Positions 6,729 through 14,816 of a stretch of DNA of 29,404 bases are shown here, piece after piece. The stretch comes from JACDBE01 sp051002015 (GTDB taxonomy: Bacteria > Actinomycetota > Acidimicrobiia > Spongiisociales > UBA5794). Each line of letters opens with the position of its first letter. Position 1 is the stretch's first letter. The position numbers and the translations under genes are program-made. The stretch covers positions 1 to 29,404 of the forward strand of contig JBPCMS010000035.1 of the NCBI GenBank assembly GCA_051002015.1, in the 5' to 3' direction. A model generated the notes under the pieces. The model was given only the letters and a program-made list of their open reading frames with translations. It ran no database searches and had not been told where the DNA came from.

Positions 6729-7930
6729 GGTTGGGTGGGGACGACGCAGGCCGAGGCGCCGGTGGGGGTGCGCACCTCTGGATAGGGGTCGGGGGGGCGC
6801 AGCGTGCCGCCGGTCTCGTCGGTGGTGAGGAATCGCACCACGCCCCGGTACACACCCTCGGCGTACGCCTGCTTTACCTCGTCGGTGGCGAGCAGCTCCT
6901 CCTCCTCCGGCTCGGACAGGAACAGGCCCTCGACGACGGCCGAGGGCATTGTCGCCCGACGCAGGAGCCCGTAGTAGTCCTCGCCGGTGTCCGGGTTGAA
7001 CCGGGCGATGGCCCCGACCAGATCCCCGGCGGACCAGTCGGCCTCGAAGGCGGACAGGCTGCGCACCACCTCGTCGTACAGCAGCGAGGCGAGGCGGTCC
7101 GAGCCCTCGGTGCCCACCGAGTAGAGCACCTGGGTGCCGGGGGTGTCGCTGTCGACCTTGGGAACGGTGTTGTTGTGGATCGACACCATGACGTCGGCTC
7201 CGGCGGCGTTGGCCAGCTCGGCCCGGTAGGCGAGCCCCGCCTCGTACTGCCCGTCGTTGGGGCCCTCGGGTGGCCTGGTCATCCACACCGTGCCGAATGC
7301 GGGGATGTCGCCGCCGCCGCTGCTGATAACCCCGGTGGCCCAGTCAACCGAGTTCGGTCGCTCCATCAGCTCCCTGACCCTGGTGGCGATCTCGAGGTTG
7401 AGCACCTTCTCCGATAGCCCCTCGGGGCCGATGGCGCCCCAGTCGCGGTCCCCGTGCCCCGGGTCGAGCATCACCACCGCACCGGTCAGGTCAAACCTCG
7501 GCCCGGGGGCATCGCCGCCGGTGGCCTGTGGGGTGAGCTCGACCTCCGATGCCGCCACCCACGCCGGGTTGTTGCAGCTGTCGACGATCTCGAGCCATTC
7601 CCCCGACCGACCCACCACCGGTACCGGCAGACCCTCGGCCGCCTGGATGACCGGCTCGCCGCCTGCGGTCGGGGCGAAGCCGGCCCCGCCGGGCCGGGTT
7701 ACGGCGACGCCGGCCACGATCCCGCTCGGGTCGACCGGGGTGGTCGTGGTCGAGCCCCCGGCCGAAGCGGCGGGATCGACGGTGGTCGAGGTGCCGGCGG
7801 CGACGTCGCCGGGCCGGTGCTCGGACGAGACACCGCGCACCGCCTCACCCACGATGGGATCGGCGCTGGCGCACCCCCCCACCAGCAGGGCGAAGGCGAT
7901 CATCACGAAGGACAGGTTGTTGCGCGGCAT
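6725..7930 (-). CDS. N-acetylmuramoyl-L-alanine amidase (Amidase_3), lipoprotein A
   Basis: This 401-residue paralogue has the same layout as its downstream neighbour: a lipoprotein signal MPRNNLSFVMIAFALLVGGC (lipobox Cys20), a Ser/Thr/Pro-rich linker (about 40-75), an SH3b-like segment (about 78-133, GLPVPVVGRSGEWLEI), and an Amidase_3 domain from about 150. Catalytic and metal residues are His159 (DPGHGD), Glu174 (LSEKVLN), the His in SIHNNT and the Glu in AVVEGLF. It ends with a GTGA overlap onto amidase B, so both are made from one transcript. Tandem paired amidases suggest duplication followed by divergence, perhaps to different substrates or partners. Confidence 0.92.
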   Translation of the reverse strand: MPRNNLSFVMIAFALLVGGCASADPIVGEAVRGVSSEHRPGDVAAGTSTTVDPAASAGGSTTTTPVDPSGIVAGVAVTRPGGAGFAPTAGGEPVIQAAEGLPVPVVGRSGEWLEIVDSCNNPAWVAASEVELTPQATGGDAPGPRFDLTGAVVMLDPGHGDRDWGAIGPEGLSEKVLNLEIATRVRELMERPNSVDWATGVISSGGGDIPAFGTVWMTRPPEGPNDGQYEAGLAYRAELANAAGADVMVSIHNNTVPKVDSDTPGTQVLYSVGTEGSDRLASLLYDEVVRSLSAFEADWSAGDLVGAIARFNPDTGEDYYGLLRRATMPSAVVEGLFLSEPEEEELLATDEVKQAYAEGVYRGVVRFLTTDETGGTLRPPDPYPEVRTPTGASACVVPTQP

Positions 7931-7954
7931 CGGTTCCCGGTCGAAGGAAGGGCG

Positions 7955-7960
7955 ATTATC
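7955..7960 (-). promoter_or_regulatory. Possible -10 element of the amidase operon
   Basis: The minus strand reads GATAAT (7960-7955), 24 bases upstream of the ATG at 7930. No convincing -35 was found. Confidence 0.35.
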
Positions 7961-8041
7961 CCACCGCCCCGGCCGAACACCGGCTCAGCCTCCCTCTGGA
8001 GGGGACTGCCATAAAATGGTCCGCAGCCTGGGGATCCGCCC

Positions 8042-8091
8042 AACTTCAGCGGATCGCGTGTCACCACAACACGTAGGGACCTAAGGTTCGC
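8042..8091 (+). repeat. Family A intergenic palindromic repeat, copy A1
   Basis: Consensus layout: AACTTCAGCGGAT, a central hairpin (here GTGT...ACAC), then ACCTAAGGTTCGC. It lies in the gap between the P5C dehydrogenase 3' end and the amidase A start. It is a single copy, the most diverged in its central stem. Confidence 0.8.
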
Positions 8092-8101
8092 AGGAAGTCA
8101 A

Positions 8102-9646
8102 TTACAGCTTGCGGGTGACCGACTTCATCTCGGTGAAGAGCCGCAGGTAGTCCGGACCGCCCGCCTTGGCGTTCGACCCGGACAACTTGAACCCGCCGAA
8201 CGGCTGGATCCCCACCAGGGCGCCGGTGATCTTGCGGTTGATGTACAGGTTGCCCACGGCGAACTCGCGCCGGGACCGCTCGATCCGATCCTCGTCGGTG
8301 GAGAACAGCCCACCGGTGAGCCCGAACTCGGTGTCGTTGGCGATGTCGAGCGCCTCGTCGAAGTCGTCGGCCCTGATCACCGACACCACCGGCCCGAAGA
8401 TCTCGTGCCGGCCCAGCCGGTCGCCGGGCCCCACCCCGGAGAAGATGGTGGGCTCGATGTACCAGCCGCCGTCACGGTCGACGGGGTGCCCCCCGCGGAC
8501 CAGCTCGGCCTCGGCCCTGCCCCGGGTGATCTCGGCGAGGACGCTGCGGTGCTGCACCGCCGACACCACCGGCCCCACGGCGTGGTTGTCGGCGGGAGGT
8601 CCGATGTCGAGGGCATCGGCCCGGTCGACCACCCGATCGAGCAGGGCGTCGTGGACGGCGTCGACCACGATCAGCCGGCTGCACGCCGAGCACTTCTGCC
8701 CCTGGAAACCGAAGGCGCTGCGCACCACCCCGTCGGCGGCGGCATCGAGATCGGCGGTCTCGTCGACGATGATCGCGTTCTTGCCCCCCAGCTCCATGAA
8801 GGCCCGCTTCAGCCACACCTGCCCGGGGTGGACCACCGCCGACCGGGAGGCGATGCGCAGCCCTACCTCCTTGGAGCCGGTGAAGTTGATGAACCGGGTG
8901 CGGGGATGGTCGACCAGGGTATCGCCGATCTCGCCGCCCGCCCCGGGGATGAAGTTGACCACCCCTGCCGGGATCCCGGCCTCGGCGACCGCTTCCATGA
9001 ACTTGGCCCCGATCACCGGGGTGTTGGACGCCGGCTTCACCACCATGGTGTTGCCCGCCGCCACCGGTCCGATGGTCATCCCGGCCAGGATCGCCAGCGG
9101 GAAGTTCCACGGCGGGATGGCTACCCCCGCCCCCAGCGGGACCAGCCACGACTCGTTGGTCTCGCCCGGGAAGTCGTGGACGGGGAGCGGCTCGGCCACG
9201 TCCAGCGCCTGGTGGGCGTAGTAACGGCAGAAGTCGATCGCCTCGGCCACCTCCGCCTCGGCCTCCAGGTAGTTCTTCCCGGACTCGGCGGTGAGCCAGG
9301 CGCAGAACTCGAAGCGGCGGGCGTCGATGACGTCGCCCACGGCGTGTACCAGCCGGGCCCGCTCCTCGGCAGGGACCTTGGACCAGGTGGCGAACGCATC
9401 CCAGGCGGCGTCGAGCGCCTGGGCGGCGTGGAACGAGCTGCCCGCTCCCACCGTCCCCACCACCCGGTCCGGTCGGGACGGGTCGACGCTGACGATGTCG
9501 TCCTCGGTGTCGATGGGGATGCCGCCGATGATCACCGTGGCGTTGGCCGGCGTCGTCTCGACCTCGTCGAGCGCTTGGCGGTAGGCGCTGGAAACGGCGG
9601 GGTCGGAGAAATCGGAGTACGGCTCGGCGCGGTACGGGGGGAGCAT
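8102..9646 (-). CDS. pruA: 1-pyrroline-5-carboxylate dehydrogenase
   Basis: The 514-residue length, and motifs throughout, match the RocA/PruA branch of aldehyde dehydrogenases. Motifs are PPWNFP (178-183), NTMVVKPASNTP, NFTGSKEVG (254-262), ELGGKN (catalytic Glu285), GQKCSACSR (catalytic Cys319), EIFGPVVSV and QPFGGFKLSG. It oxidises L-glutamate gamma-semialdehyde (the open form of P5C) to glutamate with NAD+, the second step of proline and arginine catabolism. Proline dehydrogenase is not adjacent. GAGGAG lies 4 bases before the ATG. It is 22 bases downstream of the phosphoribosyltransferase gene on the same strand and probably shares its transcript. Confidence 0.93.
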   Translation of the reverse strand: MLPPYRAEPYSDFSDPAVSSAYRQALDEVETTPANATVIIGGIPIDTEDDIVSVDPSRPDRVVGTVGAGSSFHAAQALDAAWDAFATWSKVPAEERARLVHAVGDVIDARRFEFCAWLTAESGKNYLEAEAEVAEAIDFCRYYAHQALDVAEPLPVHDFPGETNESWLVPLGAGVAIPPWNFPLAILAGMTIGPVAAGNTMVVKPASNTPVIGAKFMEAVAEAGIPAGVVNFIPGAGGEIGDTLVDHPRTRFINFTGSKEVGLRIASRSAVVHPGQVWLKRAFMELGGKNAIIVDETADLDAAADGVVRSAFGFQGQKCSACSRLIVVDAVHDALLDRVVDRADALDIGPPADNHAVGPVVSAVQHRSVLAEITRGRAEAELVRGGHPVDRDGGWYIEPTIFSGVGPGDRLGRHEIFGPVVSVIRADDFDEALDIANDTEFGLTGGLFSTDEDRIERSRREFAVGNLYINRKITGALVGIQPFGGFKLSGSNAKAGGPDYLRLFTEMKSVTRKL

Positions 9647-9668
9647 GGGTCTCCTCGGTCTGGGGCGA

Positions 9669-10343
9669 TCAGGGCTGAGGATACCGATCGACGTCTCCGC
9701 CGGTCCGCAGCGCCGCCACCACCTCCTCGTCGGTGGTCTGGTCGAACCGGTCGAACCACCGGCCCACCGCCCCCAGGCTGCGGGGGCGCAGCGGGCACAC
9801 CATCTCGGCGCCGTGGCCAGCCAGCATCCGCAGCGAATCGGGATGGCCCACGGGGACGGCGCAGATCAACCGGGCCGGTCTCTGCACCGAGACCGCGTCG
9901 AGCACCGCCGCCAGGGTCGCTCCGGTCGCCACCCCGTCGTCGACCACGACCACGGTGGCCCCGCCGAGATCGACCTGGGGGCGGCCGGCCCGGTATCGGC
10001 GGGCCCGGCGCTGCAACTCGACGGTCTCCCGTTCGATGGCCGAGGCGATCCACGCCGGCGACACCCCCATCCGGTCGATCAGCCCCCGGTTGAGCCATGG
10101 CTCCCCGCCCTCACCGATGGCGCCGATGGCCAGCTCCGGGTTGCCGGGGGCGGGCAGCTTGCGGGCCAGGGCGACGTCGAGGGGGGCGCCGAGGGCCCCG
10201 GCGATGGCGGCGGCGACGACAACCCCGCCCCGGGGAACACCGAGCACCACCACCCGTTCGGTGCTCACCGCGTCGCCGAGGAGTCGGCTCAGCTCGACGG
10301 CGAGCCGCTCTCCGGCCTCGGTTCGGTCCCGGTAGCCTTGCAT
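9669..10343 (-). CDS. Phosphoribosyltransferase-family protein
   Basis: From ATG 10343 (MQGYRDRTEAGERLAVEL) the product is 224 residues; an in-frame start at 10385 would run into the divergent promoter region. The type I PRTase fold is indicated by the early VLGVPRGGVVVA strand-turn (34-43) and by the PRPP-binding loop VVVVDDGVATGAT (131-143). A long helical insertion (about 95-120) is usual in the stand-alone 'predicted phosphoribosyltransferase' group seen in actinobacteria, whose substrate is not established. It precedes P5C dehydrogenase by 22 bases. A TAGCCT at 10359-10354 (minus) could be its -10. Confidence 0.8.
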   Translation of the reverse strand: MQGYRDRTEAGERLAVELSRLLGDAVSTERVVVLGVPRGGVVVAAAIAGALGAPLDVALARKLPAPGNPELAIGAIGEGGEPWLNRGLIDRMGVSPAWIASAIERETVELQRRARRYRAGRPQVDLGGATVVVVDDGVATGATLAAVLDAVSVQRPARLICAVPVGHPDSLRMLAGHGAEMVCPLRPRSLGAVGRWFDRFDQTTDEEVVAALRTGGDVDRYPQP

Positions 10344-10386
10344 TGCGTATCCGAGGCTAGGCAACGGGATCGGCGACCGGCCCAAC

Positions 10387-10399
10387 TACCCTCATCGGG
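10387..10399 (+). promoter_or_regulatory. Leaderless-type promoter of the DAG-kinase-like gene
   Basis: TACCCT (10387-10392), 6 bases, then the GTG start at 10399. Confidence 0.45.
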
Positions 10400-11328
10400 T
10401 GCGCAGGCTGCTCCTCGTCGCCAACCCCTCCGCCTCCGGCTTCACCGGCGCCCTCCACCGGCGCGTCATCGGTGAGCTGAGCGGCTGGTTCGACGTCACC
10501 GCGGTGTGGCCCACCGGACCCGACGAGGCGAGGCAGATGACCGCCGAGGCCGCCGCCGACCGCTTCTTCTGCGTGGTGGCGATGGGGGGCGACGGCGTCG
10601 TCCACCACGTCGCCAACGGGCTGGCCCGCACCGGTACCGCCCTGGGAATCATCCCGGTTGGAACCACCAATGTCGTGGCCAGGGTCCTCGGCCTGCCCTC
10701 CAAGCCGCCCAAGGCCGCCACCATGCTCACCACGGCGCACATCCGCTGCATCCCGCTCGCCCACGTCGCCACCGAGAGCCGCGACGGAGCCCGCTCCGAG
10801 TTCGCCGTGTTCGCTGCCGGGATCGGCTACGACGCCGAGATGGTCCACATCGCCGAGCAGCGCCCCACCTCCAAGTACCACTTCGGATCGATCCACTATG
10901 CCCGCTCCGCCGCCGCTGCCCTGTTCACCCGGCTCAGGGACCGGCCCGCCAACCTTCGGGTCGAGTGCGATGGGGATCGGGTCGATGCCGTCGCCGTGAT
11001 GTGCCAGGTGCACGACCCCTTCACCTACTTCGGCCGGCTGCCGCTGCGACTCTCTCCCGATCCGGGCCCGGGTCTGACCGTGCTCGCCATCGAGTCGCTG
11101 CCGCTGCACCGGGTGCCGAGCGTGCTGGCCAGGGCGTCGCTGGGGCGGTCCCTCGGCGCCCTCCCCGGGTTCACCGTGTGGCACAACCCGGCCAAGGTGG
11201 TGGTGGAGGCCGAGCCTGCCAGCAGGTTCCAGGCGGACGGCGAGTTGCTCGGGCACGCCGATTGGCTCGAGATGACCCCGGTGCCCGGTGCCCTGATGGT
11301 GATGACCCCGGGGGCCGAGGAGAGCTGA
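10399..11328 (+). CDS. Diacylglycerol kinase / sphingosine kinase-like lipid kinase (DAGK_cat)
   Basis: This 309-residue protein starts at GTG with MRRLLLVANPSASG, the opening of DgkB/YegS-type lipid kinases. The nucleotide-binding GGDGVVHHVANG is at 63-74, GIIPVGTTNVVAR at 83-95, and the later DGELLGH carries the conserved D-G-E. The family phosphorylates diacylglycerol or related lipids at the inner membrane face; the exact lipid is not predictable. It is divergent from the phosphoribosyltransferase (56-base gap) and convergent with mscS (10-base gap). A -10-like TACCCT 6 bases before the GTG suggests a leaderless mRNA. Confidence 0.88.
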   Translation: MRRLLLVANPSASGFTGALHRRVIGELSGWFDVTAVWPTGPDEARQMTAEAAADRFFCVVAMGGDGVVHHVANGLARTGTALGIIPVGTTNVVARVLGLPSKPPKAATMLTTAHIRCIPLAHVATESRDGARSEFAVFAAGIGYDAEMVHIAEQRPTSKYHFGSIHYARSAAAALFTRLRDRPANLRVECDGDRVDAVAVMCQVHDPFTYFGRLPLRLSPDPGPGLTVLAIESLPLHRVPSVLARASLGRSLGALPGFTVWHNPAKVVVEAEPASRFQADGELLGHADWLEMTPVPGALMVMTPGAEES

Positions 11329-11338
11329 CCGGCCGGGG

Positions 11339-12202
11339 CTACGCGTCGAACTTTTCCTCTTCGGGCGGGACCGTCGGCGCCAGGCCATGAGGGGACGGGA
11401 TCACGATGCCCTCACGGTCGAACCGGGCCTTGATGCGACGCAGGAACTCCCGCTTGGTGTCGAGGCGGGCGTCGGGCTCCACCCTGAGCACCACCCGCAG
11501 CTTGATCGCCCAGGCGGCGAGCTCCTCGACCCCGAGCAGCTCTGGTTCCGCCAGGAAACGCCGCCGCCATCCAGGGTCGTCGGCGAACGCCGCCATCTCG
11601 TCGGCGACGACAGCCATCACCCGATCCAGATCGGTGTCGTAAGACACCCCGAGGTCGACGATCACCTGGCTGAACTCCTGGGTGAGGTTGGTGGTCACCT
11701 CGATCTGCCCGTTGGGAACGTGGTGAAGGTTGCCGTCGGCCTGGCGCAGCACCGTGGTGCGCAGCCGGATCGCCTCCACCTCGCCCTCCACCCCGGCGAT
11801 GCGCACCGTGTCCCCGATGGAGTACTGCCCCTCGGCGACGATCAGCACCCCGGCGATGACGTCCCTGATGAAGTCCTGGGCACCGAAACCCACGGCGATC
11901 CCCAGCACCGATCCCACTGCGATCAGGGGGCCGGTGGGCACCCCCCACACGCTGAGCAGCACCAGCACCACGGAGACGGTCATGACGACGAAGAGGAACA
12001 TCCGGAGCATCGACCACAGGGTCTTGGTGCGCTGCGCTCGCTCCCCGGCAACGATCGTTCCCTCCTCCTCCCGTCTGGCCTCGATCCGGCCCACGAAGCG
12101 GTGACCGGCCCTGGTGAGCAGCGCCCATACGACGGCGGCGACCGCCACCACCACCGCGGTGACGACGAGGCCCTCCTCCAGCGGGGTTACGGCGGCGATC
12201 AC
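11339..12202 (-). CDS. MscS-family mechanosensitive ion channel
   Basis: Start GTG 12202 overlaps the stop of the upstream GTPase as GTGA. The 287-residue product has three membrane helices at about 12-30, 62-85 and 90-122. The third is the Gly/Ala-rich pore helix (GPLIAVGSVLGIAVGFGAQD), followed by the MscS beta domain (GDTVRIAGVEGEVEAIRLRTTVLR, then HHVPNGQI). A cytoplasmic alpha/beta vestibule follows (DLGVSYDTDLDRVM). MscS channels open under membrane tension and release solutes during hypo-osmotic shock. Length matches the canonical E. coli MscS type. What is unusual is its coupling to two GTPases. Confidence 0.93.
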   Translation of the reverse strand: MIAAVTPLEEGLVVTAVVVAVAAVVWALLTRAGHRFVGRIEARREEEGTIVAGERAQRTKTLWSMLRMFLFVVMTVSVVLVLLSVWGVPTGPLIAVGSVLGIAVGFGAQDFIRDVIAGVLIVAEGQYSIGDTVRIAGVEGEVEAIRLRTTVLRQADGNLHHVPNGQIEVTTNLTQEFSQVIVDLGVSYDTDLDRVMAVVADEMAAFADDPGWRRRFLAEPELLGVEELAAWAIKLRVVLRVEPDARLDTKREFLRRIKARFDREGIVIPSPHGLAPTVPPEEEKFDA

Positions 12203-13383
12203 CACGTCATCACCTCGTCGCGGGCGGCGAGTTGGCGAGCGCCGATGTGGGCGTAGGCGGCGATGGCGGCGAAGCGGGCCCGGGGCGCCGCCACCTCGGC
12301 GATGGGCCCGGCGATGCGCCGGTCGAGCAGGGCGGTGGCGGAGGTGGGGTCGGGTCCCGACATGGCGAGCCGGGCGTCGGCCACGACCTGCTCGGCGACG
12401 TCGTGGCTCAGCCGGGCCCTGAGCTGGGGGCCGAGGGCGGTGGTCTCGGTGGCGAAGGCCGCCACCAGGTCCTCGATCCGGCAGGCGGCGTCCTCGTCGG
12501 GGAGCGCCGAGCGTGGGTCGAGGGCGGCCAGGGCGGCGTCGCGGGCGATGGGCCAGCGCTCGGCGAGCCCGATGTCGGCGCCCTCCCACACATCGGCCTC
12601 GAAGGCGAGGCTCTTGACCACACCGGCGATGTCGGCGAGCAGCTTGCCGTGGGCGGCGCGCTTGTGGTCGAGCTCGGTCTCGAGGAACTGGACCAGGTCC
12701 TCGATCCCCACCGGCAACCCGTCATCCGGCGAGGCGGCAATGGGGAACACCCCCGGGTCGGGATAGCCGTCGCCGATGAGCGTGTCCTCGACATCGGCGA
12801 CCACGGCGGGCCTGTCGCCGGGGTCGATGCGGTCGATCTTGTTGAGCACGAACACGGTCTGCTCGGCGTGGGCCGCCAACGGGGCCAGGAAGCCGCGGTG
12901 CAGGGTCTCGTCGTGGTACTTCTCGGGGTCGAGTACCCACAGCAGCGCATCGACCTTTGTCATCATCCGCTCCACCGTCTCCTTGTGGGCGAGGGCGACC
13001 GAGTCCATGTCGGGCAGGTCGAGGAGGGCCACTCCAGGGTCGCGGTCGTGGCGGTGGCGGTCGTCGATGTCAAGGTCGTCGAGCAGCCGGTCGATGGCGT
13101 CGCCCGCAGATGCAGGGATCCAGGCGAGGGGGCGGTCGGTGGTGGGACGGATTCGCCCCGAGGTGGCGATGTCCTCGCCGGCGATGGCGTTGAGCAGGCT
13201 CGACTTGCCGCTCCCGGTGCCGCCGCCCAGCGCCACCACCAGGGTGGACCCGTGGTAGCCCCGCCTTCCCCGCAGGTGTCGCATCGCCTCGGCGGCGGCG
13301 ATGACGGCGGGTTCGGGTACCACCCCGACGGCGGCGCCGATGGTCAGGTCGACGGCGTCGAACAGCTCCTGGAGATCACGCAT
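12199..13383 (-). CDS. Dynamin-like/large GTPase, second of a pair
   Basis: This 394-residue protein has a P-loop GGTGSGKSS (54-62), G2-like threonines in RIRPTTDRP (78-85), G3 DLPDMDS (122-128) and G4 NKID (181-184), giving a complete GTP-binding domain. The long helical C-terminal region lacks obvious transmembrane spans. The spacing between G1 and G3, and the 'LNAIAG ... T.RPTTDRP' stretch, resemble dynamin-related and Era/YfjP-like GTPases. Its start overlaps the upstream GTPase gene by 8 bases and its stop overlaps mscS by 4 bases. By family knowledge such GTPases act at membranes, often as hetero-pairs; membrane remodelling near a tension-gated channel is inference. Confidence 0.82.
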   Translation of the reverse strand: MRDLQELFDAVDLTIGAAVGVVPEPAVIAAAEAMRHLRGRRGYHGSTLVVALGGGTGSGKSSLLNAIAGEDIATSGRIRPTTDRPLAWIPASAGDAIDRLLDDLDIDDRHRHDRDPGVALLDLPDMDSVALAHKETVERMMTKVDALLWVLDPEKYHDETLHRGFLAPLAAHAEQTVFVLNKIDRIDPGDRPAVVADVEDTLIGDGYPDPGVFPIAASPDDGLPVGIEDLVQFLETELDHKRAAHGKLLADIAGVVKSLAFEADVWEGADIGLAERWPIARDAALAALDPRSALPDEDAACRIEDLVAAFATETTALGPQLRARLSHDVAEQVVADARLAMSGPDPTSATALLDRRIAGPIAEVAAPRARFAAIAAYAHIGARQLAARDEVMTW

Positions 13384-14764
13384 CGCCGCCGCCTCCCATC
13401 TGGTCCAGGGTGTCGAGCACCGCGGCCGATGCCCGCTCGATCTGCTCGATCCGGGCGGGATCGACGGGATCGAGCCTGTCGATGAAGCGCTGCTTGTCGG
13501 TGACCACGATCCCGGAGGCGATGTCGGCCAGAAGGTTGGCGGCCTGTCCTGCCACGACCTCGACCGGGTTGGAGAACCGGGGCCGCAACCGCCAACCGAC
13601 CTCGATCCCGGCGCCGAGCGCCTTCCGCCTCACCAGCGCGGCCACCTCGGCGTCGGGTGTCCGGCGGTGCCACCAACGCCGGAGGCGGAGCCGGGAGGCG
13701 ACCAGCTCGTCGGCGGCGTCCGGCCACGCCAAGAGGCGGTCCCGGGCCAGCAGGCTGGTGTCTGCCCCGTGGCGCCACAGCCCCACGCCGTCACCGCTCA
13801 CCAGCACGGCCCCAGTCGGGTGGGCGGCCCAGCGCCCGGCGGCGGCCTCGGCGGCAGCGCCGATGCGATGGGTGAGCACCAGGGCGAGCCGGTCGGCTAT
13901 CTCCTCCCAGGGGCGGTCGAGGGCACCGCCGAGTTGCTCGGGACGAGCCAGGTCCTCGGCTGCTGTCACCACCGGGGCGTAGGCGGCGTCGACGGCGCGG
14001 CGCAGCTCGTCGCCTGCGGTCCGCCGCGACCGGAGATCGGCCGCCGCCGAGCCGGCCCGCTGGGCCAGGGCGGCGATGCGCTCCCGATCGACCGCGATCC
14101 CGGGTCCTTCGGCGTGGGCGGCGAGCATGTCGGCCAGCTCCTTGGAGGCGCCCCGATCGTCTGCGAGATCGGGCACCGGCACCACGGGCAGGTCGAGCCC
14201 GGCCTCGTCGAGCCGGCGCTCCAGATCGGCGATCACGACATCGTCGCCGTCGTCGATCCGCATCACCACCACCCAGGTGGGGATCGCCAACCCGGTGAGC
14301 CTGGTGAGATGATCCCAGCCCTCGGCGTCGGCATACCGGGAGGGGGTGGTGACGAACAGGTGGAGATCGGCCTCCGGGGCCAGCTCGCTCCCCGCCCCGG
14401 GCGGCAGGTCGACCAGGGTGACCGCATCGGTCAGCGGGCCCGGTGCGAAGACGACGCCATCGCCCCTGGCTCCATGGCCGGCAACCACCGTCGGCGCGGT
14501 GGTGGTGGGTCGCAGCGGACCGACCGTGCAGTGGTCGGCCCCGGTGAGGGCATTGACCAGGGTCGACTTGCCCACCCCGGTGAGCCCGGAGACGGCCACC
14601 ACCAGCGGTCGGTCCGGGTGGTCGATCCGGGGAAGGGTCTGTGCCCGGATCCGGTCGACGGTGTCCCCGGCGACCGCCGCCGCCCGCCCGCCATCGCCCG
14701 CCACCGGCTCCAACGCCGCGATCAACGCACCCAGGTGGCGGCGGAGATCGGCGGTGGTGCGCAT
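13376..14764 (-). CDS. Dynamin-like/large GTPase, first of a pair (degenerate G4)
   Basis: From ATG 14764 (MRTTADLRRHL) the product is 462 residues; an in-frame GTG at 14782 is an alternative. G1 GLTGVGKST (60-68) follows the strand LVVAVS. RPTTTAPTV (86-94) supplies G2-like threonines, and DLPPG (119-123) is G3. The expected NKxD is replaced by MRID (168-171), so guanine specificity may be altered. The C-terminal part is helical and Arg-rich with a paired-Trp stretch (RRWWHRRT), then helices near AGQAANLLADIASG that could touch membrane. It lies 52 bases downstream of mca and overlaps the next GTPase by 8 bases. Confidence 0.8.
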   Translation of the reverse strand: MRTTADLRRHLGALIAALEPVAGDGGRAAAVAGDTVDRIRAQTLPRIDHPDRPLVVAVSGLTGVGKSTLVNALTGADHCTVGPLRPTTTAPTVVAGHGARGDGVVFAPGPLTDAVTLVDLPPGAGSELAPEADLHLFVTTPSRYADAEGWDHLTRLTGLAIPTWVVVMRIDDGDDVVIADLERRLDEAGLDLPVVPVPDLADDRGASKELADMLAAHAEGPGIAVDRERIAALAQRAGSAAADLRSRRTAGDELRRAVDAAYAPVVTAAEDLARPEQLGGALDRPWEEIADRLALVLTHRIGAAAEAAAGRWAAHPTGAVLVSGDGVGLWRHGADTSLLARDRLLAWPDAADELVASRLRLRRWWHRRTPDAEVAALVRRKALGAGIEVGWRLRPRFSNPVEVVAGQAANLLADIASGIVVTDKQRFIDRLDPVDPARIEQIERASAAVLDTLDQMGGGGDA

Positions 14765-14816
14765 CGGCTGATTGAACCACACCGCCGTCGAGCCGGGTAA
14801 CCGCCGCCTCGCAGGC

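Noticed and set aside
5382..6785. Plus-strand open frame of about 467 codons
   Set aside because: Antisense to the amidase genes, with Gly/Arg/Val-rich low-complexity composition and no domain.
8405..10093. Plus-strand open frame of about 560 codons
   Set aside because: Antisense to P5C dehydrogenase and the phosphoribosyltransferase, both of which have full motif sets.
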